A DNA stretch of 64,000 bases. It comes from Rosellinia necatrix (taxonomy: Eukaryota; Ascomycota; Sordariomycetes; Xylariales; Xylariaceae). The stretch covers positions 3,572,001-3,636,000 of the forward strand of contig JAGYVD010000005.1 in assembly GCA_021209875.1 (NCBI GenBank). The letters run 5' to 3'. Below are positions 24,510 to 36,326 of this stretch, one piece after another. Under the pieces are notes generated by a model, which did not search any database, had not been told where the DNA came from, and saw only the letters and a list, made by a program, of their open reading frames with translations. Made by a program: the position numbers and the translations under genes. Each line of letters begins with the position of its first letter. Positions within the stretch are counted from its first letter, which is position 1.

Positions 24510-25309
24510 CGTGTTTGTCGCCGCAGATACAGTATAGCCTTCCCCTGTGCCCTGGAATAGGGGAGAGTTGATTGATTGATTGATTGATCCTATGAACAAC
24601 CTTGCGGTTGGTTCGAGCAATTTGGATCTAGCCGAGCTAAGTTAAAACAGGTATCAATAAAACAAAGGATGGTGAGGTAGCACTTGACACAGGTGAGTGG
24701 GACAATTGGACAAATAATCTACGAAGGAAATGACCAGGGATTCTCTCCAGCGGGTTAACTGGCCCAACACACTTGTAGGTAGCCACCGAATCGGCGCCTA
24801 CCCACCTAGGCACATACCTAGGTAGGTAAGTAGTGTATGTAGTGTAGAGCAAGGCTGATAGTTAGCGTTCATCCATGTCACCTCTGTCACCTCATGCCAT
24901 CAACGACCCAAACCCAACTAACCCAAGGTTGATGAACTTGTCGCTCCCCCCGAGTTCTTCTGCACTACTCTGTACGCTGATTAGATTAAATAATTATCAG
25001 GTGAATTTGGTACTGCATGCAATGTACGTGTATCTATTCTCTCCACGTCCCCAATCAGCCCGTAAGACCTTAGATACAGTGAACTAGGTACGGAGCGAAT
25101 CTCGAGTGTTTGCTCGGGGAGGCACCAGGGTTTGTCAGTAACAGCAGTGACCCGTCATCGTTCAAGTCGCCCCGGGCTTGGATTCACTCGTGCGTGGTAT
25201 CGCATTGACGACCCAGGGTCACTACCTGGGATTGAAACATTTCGCCATCCGAAGATCAACCCAACCAATGCCATGCCGAACTCCAGACCCTATCCCTTCC
25301 CCCTACGGT
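24510..25309. other. Spacer between the EMC10-like and PHO80-like genes
   Basis: Includes a (TGAT)n microsatellite (about 24569-24590) just upstream of the EMC10-like start and a TAGGTA/ACCTAGG patch at 24787-24832. No gene is seen. Confidence 0.55.
24569..24590. repeat. TGAT tetranucleotide microsatellite
   Basis: Five to six tandem copies of TGAT about 60-80 bp upstream of the EMC10-like start, probably in its 5' UTR. Confidence 0.85.
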
Positions 25310-26569
25310 TCATGATATTGGGCTTTCCTTAAAAGGCCCATCACTTTCTTCTTCATCGTCGACTTCGTCTGTCTCCTCATCTGCTTGTGTGCTGGGCTCC
25401 TCCTTTACTTGCGTGATGGACTCCTCCTTTTCCTGGATGATGTACCCATCACAACGGTCAATAAGTCCTTTATAATAAACCTCCAAGACTTCGGGAACAG
25501 GGACTATCCTCCAATCCACCCTGTAGAGAAACTCTAATTCTAAAAGTTTCAGCTCTGCCACTTTGACACCACCGACACGCGCGTAGAACGAGTTGTTCCA
25601 GAACGAATCGGAAAGGCCTTTCCCAGCGACGGTAGCCGCCGTAATTAGGAATCGGTGGACGGTCAGCGTGTTGATGGTGAAATCTGGGTATAATGCACAT
25701 AGCCGGTCGATATAGTACACCATGGAAAGTAGTAGAGGCGGAGTGAGGGTGGCATGTTTCGCAAGACGCTGTAAATAGTCCGAAACAGATATGCCCGGTG
25801 CTGTTCTGCAAATTGCCAGGTAAGAATTGCTGCCCAAAATACATACAGGGAAGGGTCCGATAGCTTACCGAGAATGAAACCTTGTGAGATTGCCGCTCTT
25901 CATGGCAAAAGAATCGTTTGTCTCGATCAATTCCCCTATCATGTTGGCAATAAGGACAACCATGTCCTCAACATCGCACAGCTCGTAGCGCAACGGTAAT
26001 ACCTTGGGCGGGCTGGCGTTGGGGCGGGTGCGCTTTGGCGAACTGGACTGACTGGCCTCGACAGCGGATACGACGCCATGATCTTGGGAGCTGCGCCTTT
26101 TTGTAGGGGAGAGTGGGTTTGTTGGCTGTCTGCCTGGCAGGCCGGTCTCCGGGCTTGATTTCGGGCTTGATTTGATGGGCAGTTCTGTAGTTTTGGAGGG
26201 CGAGACAGGCCGAGCTGCTATCTTCTCGGTTGTGAAGGCGGTTGAGGGCTTGCGCGGAGCAGGCGCATCGGCGGCTCGCAGAGGAACCATTGGGTCGAAA
26301 GGCTCCATGGGCGAGTACTGCGTGGCCGCATCCACACCCACATATTGCTTAGGGCCGGGCTGCGATGGCGACTTACGAGATGCAGGTGGCGAGGGCGAAG
26401 GGTGAAGGACCGAGTGCTTTGAGTGCGGGCGGCGTAAGGAGGCGGTTATCTTGGGGGACTGGTGTGGAGAGCGGGTTGAGGGCGACGATGGTCGTGGTGC
26501 ATAGCGGAAATCTCGCGGAGAGGCAGAAGCGCTCGTGGGCCGTGGCGCTACAGGAGACGAGGTCAGCAT
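25310..26569 (-). CDS. Pho80-like cyclin (PREG type)
   Basis: Cyclin partner of the Pho85-type kinase; in yeast and Neurospora this pair keeps the phosphate-starvation factor (Pho4/NUC-1) inactive when phosphate is plentiful. Two exons, 26569-25869 and 25805-25310, flank a 63-nt GTAAGC-GCAG intron and give 398 residues. The first 225 residues are Pro/Ser-rich and disordered. The cyclin box then follows: DVEDMVVLIANMIGELIETN, LTRFHSR at the splice, YYIDRLCALYPDFTINTLTVHRF, ATVAGKGLSDSF, and YARVGGVKVAELKLLELEFL. These steps follow yeast Pho80 closely, more than Pcl6/Pcl7. The C-terminus is acidic. ATG 26569 (MLTSSPVAPRP) is preferred to an in-frame ATG 90 codons upstream, which has no disordered-tail character. 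Confidence 0.88.
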
Positions 26570-28319
26570 GGTCCCCGGGGCATCGTGGTCATGTCTCAGG
26601 TCGAGCACGCGCGAGAGGCAGGAGGACCACAACGGTTGCGTGCACCGGCCGGTTTGTGACGGCAGCTCGATAATTTTGGCGGGGTGATTAGCGTGTCGGC
26701 CCTGGTGCTGCTCAGTGGGCTCGAGGGGTTCAGGGCTCTCTCTCAGTGGTAGTCGGGCGGAAGCCGTACTAGCTGGTCGGTCTCTGAAGATGCACAACAA
26801 GAGCACATGACCTCTAAACCGCCGGATTGGAAACACCACGCCTTGGTCAAGTTGTCAGCAGTTAAGTAATGAGAATGTGAATGAGAATGGGAACAATAAT
26901 AAACATGAGCTGGAGTTTTATAAGAACAGGTGCACCGGCTAGACCATGCCGAGTGGGCTAGTGCTGCCTTGCCATTCGACATACACCACTATATATTATT
27001 ATCAGCCCCGGCTCCGGCGCACCAACTCGTCAATTAACGAACCGCCGACCCAGGAAGGAGGAGGCATGGCTACTGCCGGCGTGTACCACCAAGGGAACCA
27101 CCAGGGAACCAACCAAGCTGTCCCCGAGGAACTTGAAGGGTAAGGTGAGGTACATGTGCAGGACTTACTTAGTGTAGTACCACAAGTAGGCTAGTACTTG
27201 TCATTATGTAAGTAATTACTTCCCTACCTGGTGAGGACTACCTACCCAGGTACCCTATGTAGGTTCTTTAACAAGCTATCCAGGTACCTCACAGATTCAA
27301 GAGTAAGTTAGATTCACCTGACCTCCTTCTTCACCAGAGTATTCAATAGGTAGCGTAGAAAACCTGTGCTGCATTTGGTTCCCTCACCGACAACTTGAGA
27401 ACTCCTAGCACCAACTCCGGCCGTATCGTGTCAGATAGGTGGCACCAATGACAAGAGAAAGAACTGACGTGCAGCGCCATCTAGTGTGCAGTGGTGTTGC
27501 TAGCTCCTCAAAGTATTCTCTTTTGTTGTAGCCCAGGGGTATATTAGTGCAAATACGTCCTTATACATGAAGCCAAGTCCAGCTTTCAAGTTTCAACTTT
27601 CCACTCGTCCCACATTGGAAAAACAAAGAATAACACTGAAAAGACTCTCAACCCACCGACCAAAAATAGGTAGTGCTTTTGATAGGTAGTTCTAGAATCA
27701 AGACACAAACAAATGGTGGGGAAAGTTCTTCATAAAGCATGTAGACAGATCTGTGTTCTGTGCTTGACCAGCTTAACATACACCTATTACCTATAGTTGA
27801 TCAATGGGGATGTCATATATAAACAAACAAGCCGAGGTCATCTCAGCTGAGTTCAGTTTACCTACCTAGTAATTGATACATGCAAGTACAATGCAACTAC
27901 CTAATGTACCGTAGCTGGCTGTACTACATAGTCAACGGATAGCCCACTTTATTCAGCTTCGACCTTTGCATGTTATGTTATGTAAGTAGTACAAGTACCT
28001 ACATACGGGTAGCGTGCACGAGCCAACCCCCGATAGCACTTGCTTATCTACTTGCATGGGTGTTTGCCGGATGGCAGTAGGTAGTTACGATGACTTAAAG
28101 ATACCTCATCAGCAGACCTAGCGCGCTGGTTGCCAACTACGTGGTATTCGCGACAACAACGTCGACAACGCCGACGCTGCCACCTATGCTGCCACCTATC
28201 GCCATTCTCCATAGTCTCTCTGTATCCGACCCTAGATAATACTCCCCCAGGAGAAGGAGTAGCCCAATGCGTAGCCGGCATCTTTCACAAGTTTAGGTAC
28301 CAACTCATCATTAACCAAC
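26570..28319. other. Divergent promoter region between the PHO80-like gene and GID5
   Basis: About 1.75 kb shared by two outward-facing genes. It contains several short TAGGTA/TACCTACC patches (27185-27300, 27850-27905, 27975-28010) and A/T-rich stretches. No protein-like frame is present. Confidence 0.55.
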
Positions 28320-31300
28320 ATGGACCTCGACCCGCAGACGATCATATCTCAGCTTCAGGCTGGCCCTGCTGACCGTGTCACTGCCCTCCGGGCACTGAAG
28401 AACGATGTGGTCGGCGATGTTCAGAAGAAGACGCTATGGGTCCAACATGGTCTAATCCCACATCTTGTGAGGCTTCTATCCGACGTTTCCGGAAAGAGCG
28501 CAATCGGGAGGGGATCGCAACAGTCCTTCCCGGTGGCCTTCACGGACGACGGCGTGAAGGCCCAGCTACAGGCGCTCCAGCTCCTAACAAGCTTTGCAAA
28601 CGGTACGCTACCAACAGCCCCTGCTACCAGCGCCCGTGCTTCGGAACTGACGAATATATATATGCATAGCTGGCCCCGCGTTCCTCCCGCCACTTCTCGC
28701 GTCAGGTGCGCTGCCCGCCGTCCTGAGCGATTCTTATCTCCAAAACAAACATTCCGAGATCGCCCTCGCTGCTCTGTGCGTAATAAAGGCCTTCACAGTC
28801 GCCACATCATCTGCTTCGGCGTCCTCGCCTATAAGCTTGGTGTCTCTAGCAGACGACATCTTTACCGACTGCTATTTACAAAGCTTGCATCATATCTTAT
28901 CACGACAGGCATGGAGCCGCGACACCGACGCCCAGATAACAATAGTTGCATTTCTTATTAGGAATCTCTGCCGCGAGGAACGTCATCGGGTTATCCTGGT
29001 AGATTCCGGTATTTTAGATGCACTCGCCACCAAGATAGCGGCCTTTGCTGTTGCTGAGGGATATGTCATACCAAAAGCCGAGATGCGTGCCAGATTAGAA
29101 GGGCTGGGAAAGTATATACCAGAACCCCCTATATCCAGTGGTGGGTTGGATGAGGTGTTGGGTGCGGTGGCTGCCATTATCACCGACTCCCCGTTCCGCG
29201 TCTGCAAGCTCGTGTATTCGCCATCGATACTTGCCATCTTCCCCAATTTCAACAATAGCGGGGCCCAGTCTCTTAAATCTCCAAGCGAGTTCATCAAGTT
29301 AATCGTATTACCAGGGCGGAGACCAACAAGACCTAAAGAGCCTGAGATAATGGATTTACTCCTCCCCGGAACACCGTCTTACCCCCGTGTCCATGGGAAT
29401 AGTGGGGGGTTTGCGTCACTCAACCCCCAATCCTCTCGAGAGAGCTCTAGTACAAACGGCCGGCCGTCTTCGAAACTCCAGACAAGTTTGGTATCTTGGA
29501 CACCGCCCGAAGAGAGTATTACACGTACTGCAAATACAGAGGCTCCAGACACTGAAAGTCCACTGGTGCCGTGGCTCATTCACTTAGTACGCGCACGGAA
29601 GAGAAGTGAGGTTGTCATGGCTGCTTCAGTACTCACCTCGCTTTTTAAGACCGGGTTTGCATACAAAGCAAGGGAAGCGAGCATGGGGTTGTTGGTGGTT
29701 CCAATCCTGTTAGGACTTCTCGAGGACGCTGAGGCGAAAATGAAAGAATATGGGAACAACTGGACAGGCCGCGATGCAAGAGAGAGACTGAACATTATCG
29801 AAGAGACGCCAGCCATCCTCGCTCGTCTCATCACAGACAGCGATCATATGCAGAAAGCTGCATTCGAATGCGGCGCTGTTAAAACGATATGTAAGCTGCT
29901 GAAGAACAGCTATGATATGCCGTTGTCTGCTGCGGAGTCTCGCCCCTGGTCACCGAATGGCACCCGTGATAGTGTCACGGACAGCCTCGCGCCAGAGTGT
30001 CGATTGGGCGACGATGGCCAGCACCCACAACTTACTCACCGCAGAAGGGTCAGAGAAACTACGCTGCAGGCGCTGGGTGCCCTGGCTACTTTCAAAGAAG
30101 ACTATCGTAAAGCGATCGTAGACCAAGAAGTGGTGACTTATATAATTGACTCGCTCAAACCGTTTCCCGGTAATTCTAAGCAGGCTAAAGACCTAGATGT
30201 CTTACACCAAGACGGCTCTAGAACCAAAACGCGGCATCCCGAGCAGAACACTGTCTCTGTTATCGTTGCCGCGTGCTATGCTATCCGAATGATGTCTCGG
30301 TCAGTTAATACACTACGGACCGCCCTGGTGGACCAACACGCCTCAGAGCCCGTGTTCAACCTACTTCGGCATCATGATGTCGAAGTTCAGATTGCTGCCA
30401 CCGCCTGCATATGTAATCTTGTGCTAGACTTCAGCCCGATGAGAGACGTGAGTACTTATCTTGCAGTTGTTAATACCGCGGTGTGCTAATAGCCGGTTTT
30501 CTAGCGTCTGGTGGACGCCAACGTGCTCGAAGTCCTATGTGAACACGCGCATTCCCTTAATTCGGCGTTAAGGCTAAACGCGCTATGGGCCCTAAAACAT
30601 CTTGTCGATTCTGCCAACATAGACTATAAAAAGCGATGCGTGGAAGAGCTTGAATCGGGTTGGCTAGTCCAACTCATCTGCGATGACACTGAGGACGAGG
30701 CACTCTATTCGGCGAGGGCGCGTTCCGAACGGCAATCCACTTCAACCACTCCAGACGTGATGGACGAGGATGTGGATATGGCGCACACGGAGGACCAGAG
30801 TCGTACCTGGTTTACCAACGCCCTCTTCAAGACCATGTCAACATCGCCCAAATCGGATATTAGGATTCTCCAATTGGCGGAGCCACTCCTAGCGACTCTC
30901 AAGGAGGTAGAGCAGAATCCAGTCCGTAAAGCCAGGCATGACGATTTAGCTATACAGGAACAGGGCCTTGACTTCATCAGAAATCTAATAGGCGGCGCGC
31001 ACTCTAGCAATAGTCCGGATTCCACCAACGACACGGCAGAGATGATTGACTATCTTCTAAACACGCTCGGTCAGGACCGCTTGTTCACGATCCTGGCATC
31101 CAAATTGAAGCCCAAGGTCTTTCACCCCTTAAGCCGGCGAGGCTCCAATGGTAGCGAGACCAGAGTTCTTCCTCCTCAGGCCAAGATCGTAGCAGCCGTG
31201 ATCTATATCCTAGTTCATATCGCGGCCAGTATACCGCGGCATCGACAACTAGTTATTGCACAGACAAGTTTACTCACGCTGCTAGCCAAGTTGTTTAATA

Positions 31301-31518
31301 GCCAAGATCGGGAGGTGCGGGTGGCCTTGTGCCACTTGATAAACAATCTCACGTGGCAGGATGATATGAGTGATGCAAGTGCATGTTCACAACGGGCGAC
31401 GGAGCTGAGGAACTTGGGGTTCCTGAGGAAGCTAGAGAATCTCAATCAAAGTGACGATGAACTAGATGTGCGCGAGCGGGCCAAATGTGCCCTCTGGCAA
31501 ATGAAACAAGGTTGTTAA
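28320..31518 (+). CDS. Armadillo-repeat protein GID5/VID28 (ARMC8 family)
   Basis: Likely scaffold/substrate-adaptor subunit of the GID (CTLH) ubiquitin ligase, which in yeast destroys gluconeogenic enzymes. Three exons: 28320-28602, 28670-30447 and 30505-31518. The introns are 67 and 57 nt (GTACGC and GTGAGT donors, TAG acceptors). The product is 1024 residues. Armadillo-type helices run throughout: TLWVQHGLIPHLVRLLSD near the start, ERHRVILVDSGILDALATKI, QKAAFECGAVKTICKLLK, VQIAATACICNLVLDFSPMR, then ALRLNALWALKHLVDSANID and a closing VRERAKCALWQMKQGC. The ALRLNALWALKHL and CALWQMK blocks are typical of ARMC8/Vid28. A Ser-rich loop splits the middle. The first intron must be removed to reach GPAFLPPLLASGALPAVL. 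Confidence 0.85.
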
Positions 31519-31950
31519 GGAGGACAATGTTGGCGCGACGAGAGTTGAATGAATGATGATGGATTGTGTGACTATATAATACGTCTTCAACGGCGCCCGA
31601 AGCTTGTATCGACATGAACAGCGAATGCGGGGGAAGGGAAACGGAGCATGGCTGGCGTCAAGGGCATCGGGACAGCTGTACAGTATGGCGTGCTGAGGAG
31701 AGAACGTGTTCGTTTCCCGCTCCAGCATAGCCCCGGGCAGGTTAATGTGTGTCGGTTGTGTTTGAAACCAGCGGTTAATCGATATGACTTTTTTTTTTTT
31801 TTTTTTTACCCCGTACATGGTATGTAATGGTTCCTTGGCGTGAAGAGTTAAGGTTCAAGGACGCGACTACGAACGGGGTGCTAAGGTTCAATACCGGTGA
31901 TCTCGAGCATATTGCATATAAAGCCACCCTCCCCCTATTAATCCCCGTCC
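31519..31950. other. Convergent 3' flanks of GID5 and the DUF7704-like gene
   Basis: Both genes end here. A T18 run (31790-31807) is the only striking element; no coding signal is seen. Confidence 0.5.
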
Positions 31951-32539
31951 TTACCTCGTCTTCTTCCTCCCCTTCTTCCCCTCCCTCTTCCCCCCCTGCT
32001 CCCGCTCCCGCTCCTGCTCCCGCTCCCGCTCCTCCTCCTCCTCCCTCTCCCCGCCCGGCCCGGACGACGCCGCCGGCAACCCGACGCCGGCGAGGAAGCA
32101 CAGCTTGCCGAGGAAGGGGACGACGGTGGTGAGGACGACGACGGCGGCGGACAGGTGCCAGCGCCTCGGGTCGAAGAAGAGGGCGGGGCCGAGGGCGCGG
32201 GCGAGGCCGGCGGCGTAGACGACGTCGCTGAGGGCGGAGGCGGCGAGGGGCGTGGCGCCAGAGCCGCGCGTCGCCCCGGTACGCGCGCGACCGCAGCGTC
32301 ACGGCCCCGTGGAACCCCAGCATCAGCCACGGCCCGGCCATCTGCGCCACGAGCGGCCGCAGCGCCGGCGCCCACGCCACGCCCGGCGCCGTCGACGACA
32401 GCAGCGCCGACGGGAAGAACACCGCGCCCACGGCCCCCGACGTCGCGAGCGCCGGCTCCACCACCGTGAACAGGAGCCGGTAGGCCGCCGGGATCGCGGG
32501 GGGAGGGGTTGCGGTTGGGGGACGTGGGGGGGCGGACAT
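31951..32539 (-). CDS. Small multi-pass membrane protein, DUF7704-like, with apparent frameshift
   Basis: I recall the fold as a fungal four-helix membrane family of unknown role. ATG 32539 opens frame one: AAYRLLFTVVEPALATSGAV (helix 1), VAQMAGPWLMLGFHGAVTLR (helix 2), then DARLWRHA. From there the family-like reading continues only in another frame: LAASALSDVVYAAGLARALG (helix 3), FFDPRRWH, AVVVLTTVVPFLGKLCFLAG (helix 4), and an Arg/Glu/Lys-rich tail to TAA 31951. Removing one G from the G4 run at 32247-32250 joins the two parts into 195 residues. A 55-nt GT-AG segment (32282-32228) would also restore frame, but it would delete half of helix 3 and has no good branch site. GC content is very high. 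Confidence 0.55.
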
Positions 32540-35241
32540 GGTGGGCGGGTGGATGGGGAAAGGGGTTGGGGGGGAGTGAGTGCCTATGCTGGGGTGTTTG
32601 GTGTGATGGTGGTGATAGGGTGGTTGGTTTCGCTGCGGGTGGAGATTTGCGACAGGTGCCGTTCTGGCTGGCGGATACCGCGGAGTAAGGTGAGTCACGG
32701 TATGGGATGCTGGTGGTGGTGGTGATGGTGATGATGACGATGATGACGATGATGTCTTCGAATTACATAAGACTGTTCCTCCGCTCCGCGGTCTCGTGGG
32801 TCGTGATGCTCTCGGACGCCACAGCGGACTTTCTCGGGGGAATGGGCTGCTGTGGCTTCTTTTGTCCGCATGATGAATACACGTGATCCGATTTTTTGGA
32901 TTTTCTTTTTTTCCTTTTTTGAGCACGGCTTCTTTTCGCTTGTATTTCTAGCTTAGTTACATATAACATAACTCTGGATAAATCCGACTTAACTTTCCGC
33001 TTACAAATAGTTATTTACAGTACACCCAAGTATTACCCATCTTCATCACCAGACCTCGCTCCGTTCATGAAGTCATAAATAATGGTAGAATATGAAGAAG
33101 AGCAATGGCCACCAAGTGGTCCGACCTTTGTTTCTCGACCCCAAGTCAGCCCCTCTGACGGTTTCCGCCTATTCCCAGACTGCAGAAACTACCAGAGCCA
33201 GGTCCAGAGTCATGCATGTCAGCAGCAAAAACTTGCAGGGTAGCGTGATGGCCCTATAGTGTACGCCGTCGATCATAGCCCCGATTTAGGCCCATGCATT
33301 ATGATGGAGCATGCGTGTGTACATGATGTATATAGTGTACCGTACATGGAGTATGTGCCACTCCAGGATCCAGTCAACTACCGACATTCTCGAGTAAAGC
33401 AGGACCTGAGGCTCCGTATGGGATGGGACGGACGGACGCTTCTCCCCACACGTCCGTACGATACTTGGGCGATCTGCCCGTCGCCAGTTCCAGCTCGACT
33501 GTCGCATTGGCACCCGTTCATGACGTTATTGCGTACCATAGTTATGGCTACTGATGATGGTTGACGATGGTCTGTGTGTCCGCACTTATAAATACATGCA
33601 TACATACATACATACATCTTATACATGCATCTGATACATACATACACATGCATCTTGTAAGTCGGCCTCCAATTGACGTAGGTAGGTTGGTTATAGCCTG
33701 CCTAGTTCGTTGGGCGCAATTATGCATAATAGATAGATAGAGGAATAATAGAGAGCCAATGAAGCTCCAATTGGTTACCTAAGTTATATTGTTGTCGGTG
33801 ATCGGGCCTCGTCAAGGTCAGGGTGTGTGTGGCGTTTTTTTTGTTTCTCCTATGCCCGAGGTTGGGTCTCCAAGGGTTGGTCGGCCACCCAGCACCAGCA
33901 TAGGGCACCAGTTCCATCCAATGCATGCGGATATAGGTATGTAATACGGTACCACGACATATGTAGACCCTGATAAAACGTCTGATTCGATGGCCATGGT
34001 GTCACGACATCGACGACATCCAACCCGGGGGCCGCCGGCATCTTCCGGTACATTCCTGCACATTCCTTTCGACTCATCGTCGCTCCTTTATTTGTCTGTA
34101 GATGCCCAGTGTTGCCTTCCCGGTGCTGCCGGCCGCTGCCAAAAAATGGCAATGGCATTGCCAGAACCGTCGCGCCCTCGGTTCTAAACCATCATGCCGA
34201 CCGCGCCAAGCTTCGAAGAGACGTCTCCCCCTCTCTACCGGCCCTCTACTCCAATTCCCCTTATGGCACCTCGCCCACGGCATCACGGTATTATACGCGC
34301 AGTAACATATAGCACATCAGATAGCGTAATGCCAACGGCTGTTTGGTTGATACTATATGCATGGTAGAACCAACCAAGCCTACTATTGCTACAAACTGCT
34401 ACTATTATTACTACTACTACTACTACTACCCAACTGTTCCTGTTCATGTTCATTGATACCAAGAGCCAACGCGGTAAACGATAAACGGTAAACTGTAAAC
34501 GGCAAATAGTCAAGGGTAGGCTAGAGTTACCCAGAACTTTCCTTGTTACCAATCAAAAATGGCCCGGGGTTGGCAGTGGCATAATCCCACGCCCGGCCTT
34601 TGTCTTACGGATCGCCGGCCGCATGCAGCGAAACACCTTAACCCGCACGCGTTCCCGAGCGTTCCAAACATGGGAACCACCTGACCTCTGGGTAGCCTAG
34701 CCGTTGTTCGCATTTCTCGGGCGCGGGAAAAGGCCGCAGAGGGTGACTGGCGCTCTCTCTCCCTCTCTCTTCCCAGCGATGAGGGATTCGTGTGGTTGGT
34801 TGGGTGTGGCCGATTTATCATCACTCCCGTTTCGTCAAACGTCAGTTGATCATCACGTTGGAGCCCATCTTTTCGGCCAGCTCCAGGAAGCCAGCTCTTC
34901 CGGCCCGCGCGAGGTGAACTACCCTACTTACACGAACCACCCACACGAGCCACTTATACGCACATGCACCAATACATACTTACACATACGCATATATATG
35001 CTTGGATCGAGATCAGGGAGCTGTCCCCCCAGCCTATGAGACTGCCTTATTCCCAGCAGGTATAAAAGCCAACCAACCCCCCTTTTCCACCCTTCTATCC
35101 CTTTCACTACTTTGCCTCGTTTGTTTCGGTCGAGTACATGATATTAGGGGCAGTGTTAGTCAGCCAACAAGCAAGCTTCCTCCTAGCTCAACGAGAAAAG
35201 TACACATATCCAACACCAGTCCAGTGTTAGCCCAGCCCACC
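32540..35241. other. Gene-poor region upstream of the opsin-related gene
   Basis: About 2.7 kb holding the promoters of the two outward-facing genes. Contents include GGT/GAT-rich purine runs (32600-32755), a (CATA)n microsatellite (33594-33650), and a TAC repeat (34408-34430). I recognise no protein. Confidence 0.5.
33594..33650. repeat. CATA tetranucleotide microsatellite
   Basis: Interrupted tandem CATA copies, several of them CATACATACATA, with CATGCAT interruptions. It is intergenic. Confidence 0.8.
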
Positions 35242-35676
35242 ATGCCCGCCCTGTTGCTGAGCCGCACCAACGCCGCGCTGGACGTGAACCCGCCCGCGGG
35301 CAATGAGCAGCTGAGTGTCAATGGCAGCGACTGGCTGTGGGCAGTGACAGCCATCTATGCGGTGTCGTTCCTAGCCTTCGCGGGGCTCTCGTATGTGGCA
35401 CGCTCGGGCGAGAAGATCTTCCACTACCTCTTCACCATCGCGCTGCTTGTCGGCTCCGTCACCTACTTCGCGCAGGCCTCTGACCTTGGCTACGTCGTCC
35501 TCTCCCAGGTGAACTCAAGTCCGCGTTACGCCCTCGCCCGCCAGATCTTCTGGCCCAAGTACGTCAACTGGGTCGTCAGCTTCCCGGCCGTCGTCTCCGC
35601 CCTCGGCCTCCTCAGCGGCGTCCCGTGGGCCACCATCCTCTACCACGTCTTCCTGTCGTGGATCTGGTAAGTGAAT

Positions 35677-35710
<34 letters not shown>

Positions 35711-36326
35711 CACGATACATACTACAACACGAAGCGGCTTCGCGGATAGCAAGGAATTGGAAATAGTCCTAACGGGGAGCACAGGGTCGTCTCGTACTTG
35801 GTCTCGGCCTTCACCAGGTCCAACTACAAGTGGGGTTTCTACGCCTTCGGCACCGTCGCCTGGCTGCTGCTAGCCGCGGGCACGCTCGGTGCCGGCCCGT
35901 CAGCGAAGCGCCTCGGCGTCTCGCGCGACTACACCCTGCTGTCCGGCTGGGTGAACCTACTCTGGTTACTATACCCCATCGCCTTCGCCGTGACCGACGG
36001 TGCCAATACCATCGGCGTTACGCCCGGCTTCATCTTCTTCGGCGTTCTCGACGTCCTCATGGTGCCCGCCCTGTCGTTCGCCTTCCTCTTCCTTGCCCGC
36101 CGCTGGGACTATGGCCGGCTGAACCTAGGTAAGTCGGCAAGAAAGACAAAAAGAAAGAAAAAAAGATTCAATAACCCTTTTCGCGATATCGCATATGGGA
36201 AGCGGAGGCGCTAATCATTCCCGCGTAGCTTTCACTCGGTACGGGCGTGTCCACGACGCTGGCCAGTTCCCCGAGAAGTCGTCCACGGCCACCGCTCCCG
36301 CCGCCGATACACCCGCGACTGCATAA
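35242..36326 (+). CDS. Opsin-related seven-helix membrane protein (HSP30/ORP type)
   Basis: Plasma-membrane seven-helix protein of the fungal opsin-related/HSP30/MRH1/YRO2 group, usually linked to stress and pH rather than light. Three exons, 35242-35666, 35785-36128 and 36229-36326, with GTAAGT donors, give 288 residues. Seven hydrophobic helices are visible. Helix C (PKYVNWVVSFPAVV) carries Asn where pumps have the Asp85 acceptor, and Ala replaces Asp96. Helix G (GVLDVLMVPALSFAFLF) has Val where the retinal-binding lysine should be, so it cannot form a Schiff base. CAG|GGTCGTC and TAG|CTTTC acceptors keep the frame. The tail is Ala/Thr-rich. Intron 1 carries a CA/TA microsatellite directly after the donor. 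Confidence 0.87.
35677..35712. repeat. CA/TA dinucleotide microsatellite inside an intron
   Basis: (CA)n followed by (TA)n starts about 10 nt after the 5' splice site of intron 1 of the opsin-related gene. Confidence 0.9.
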
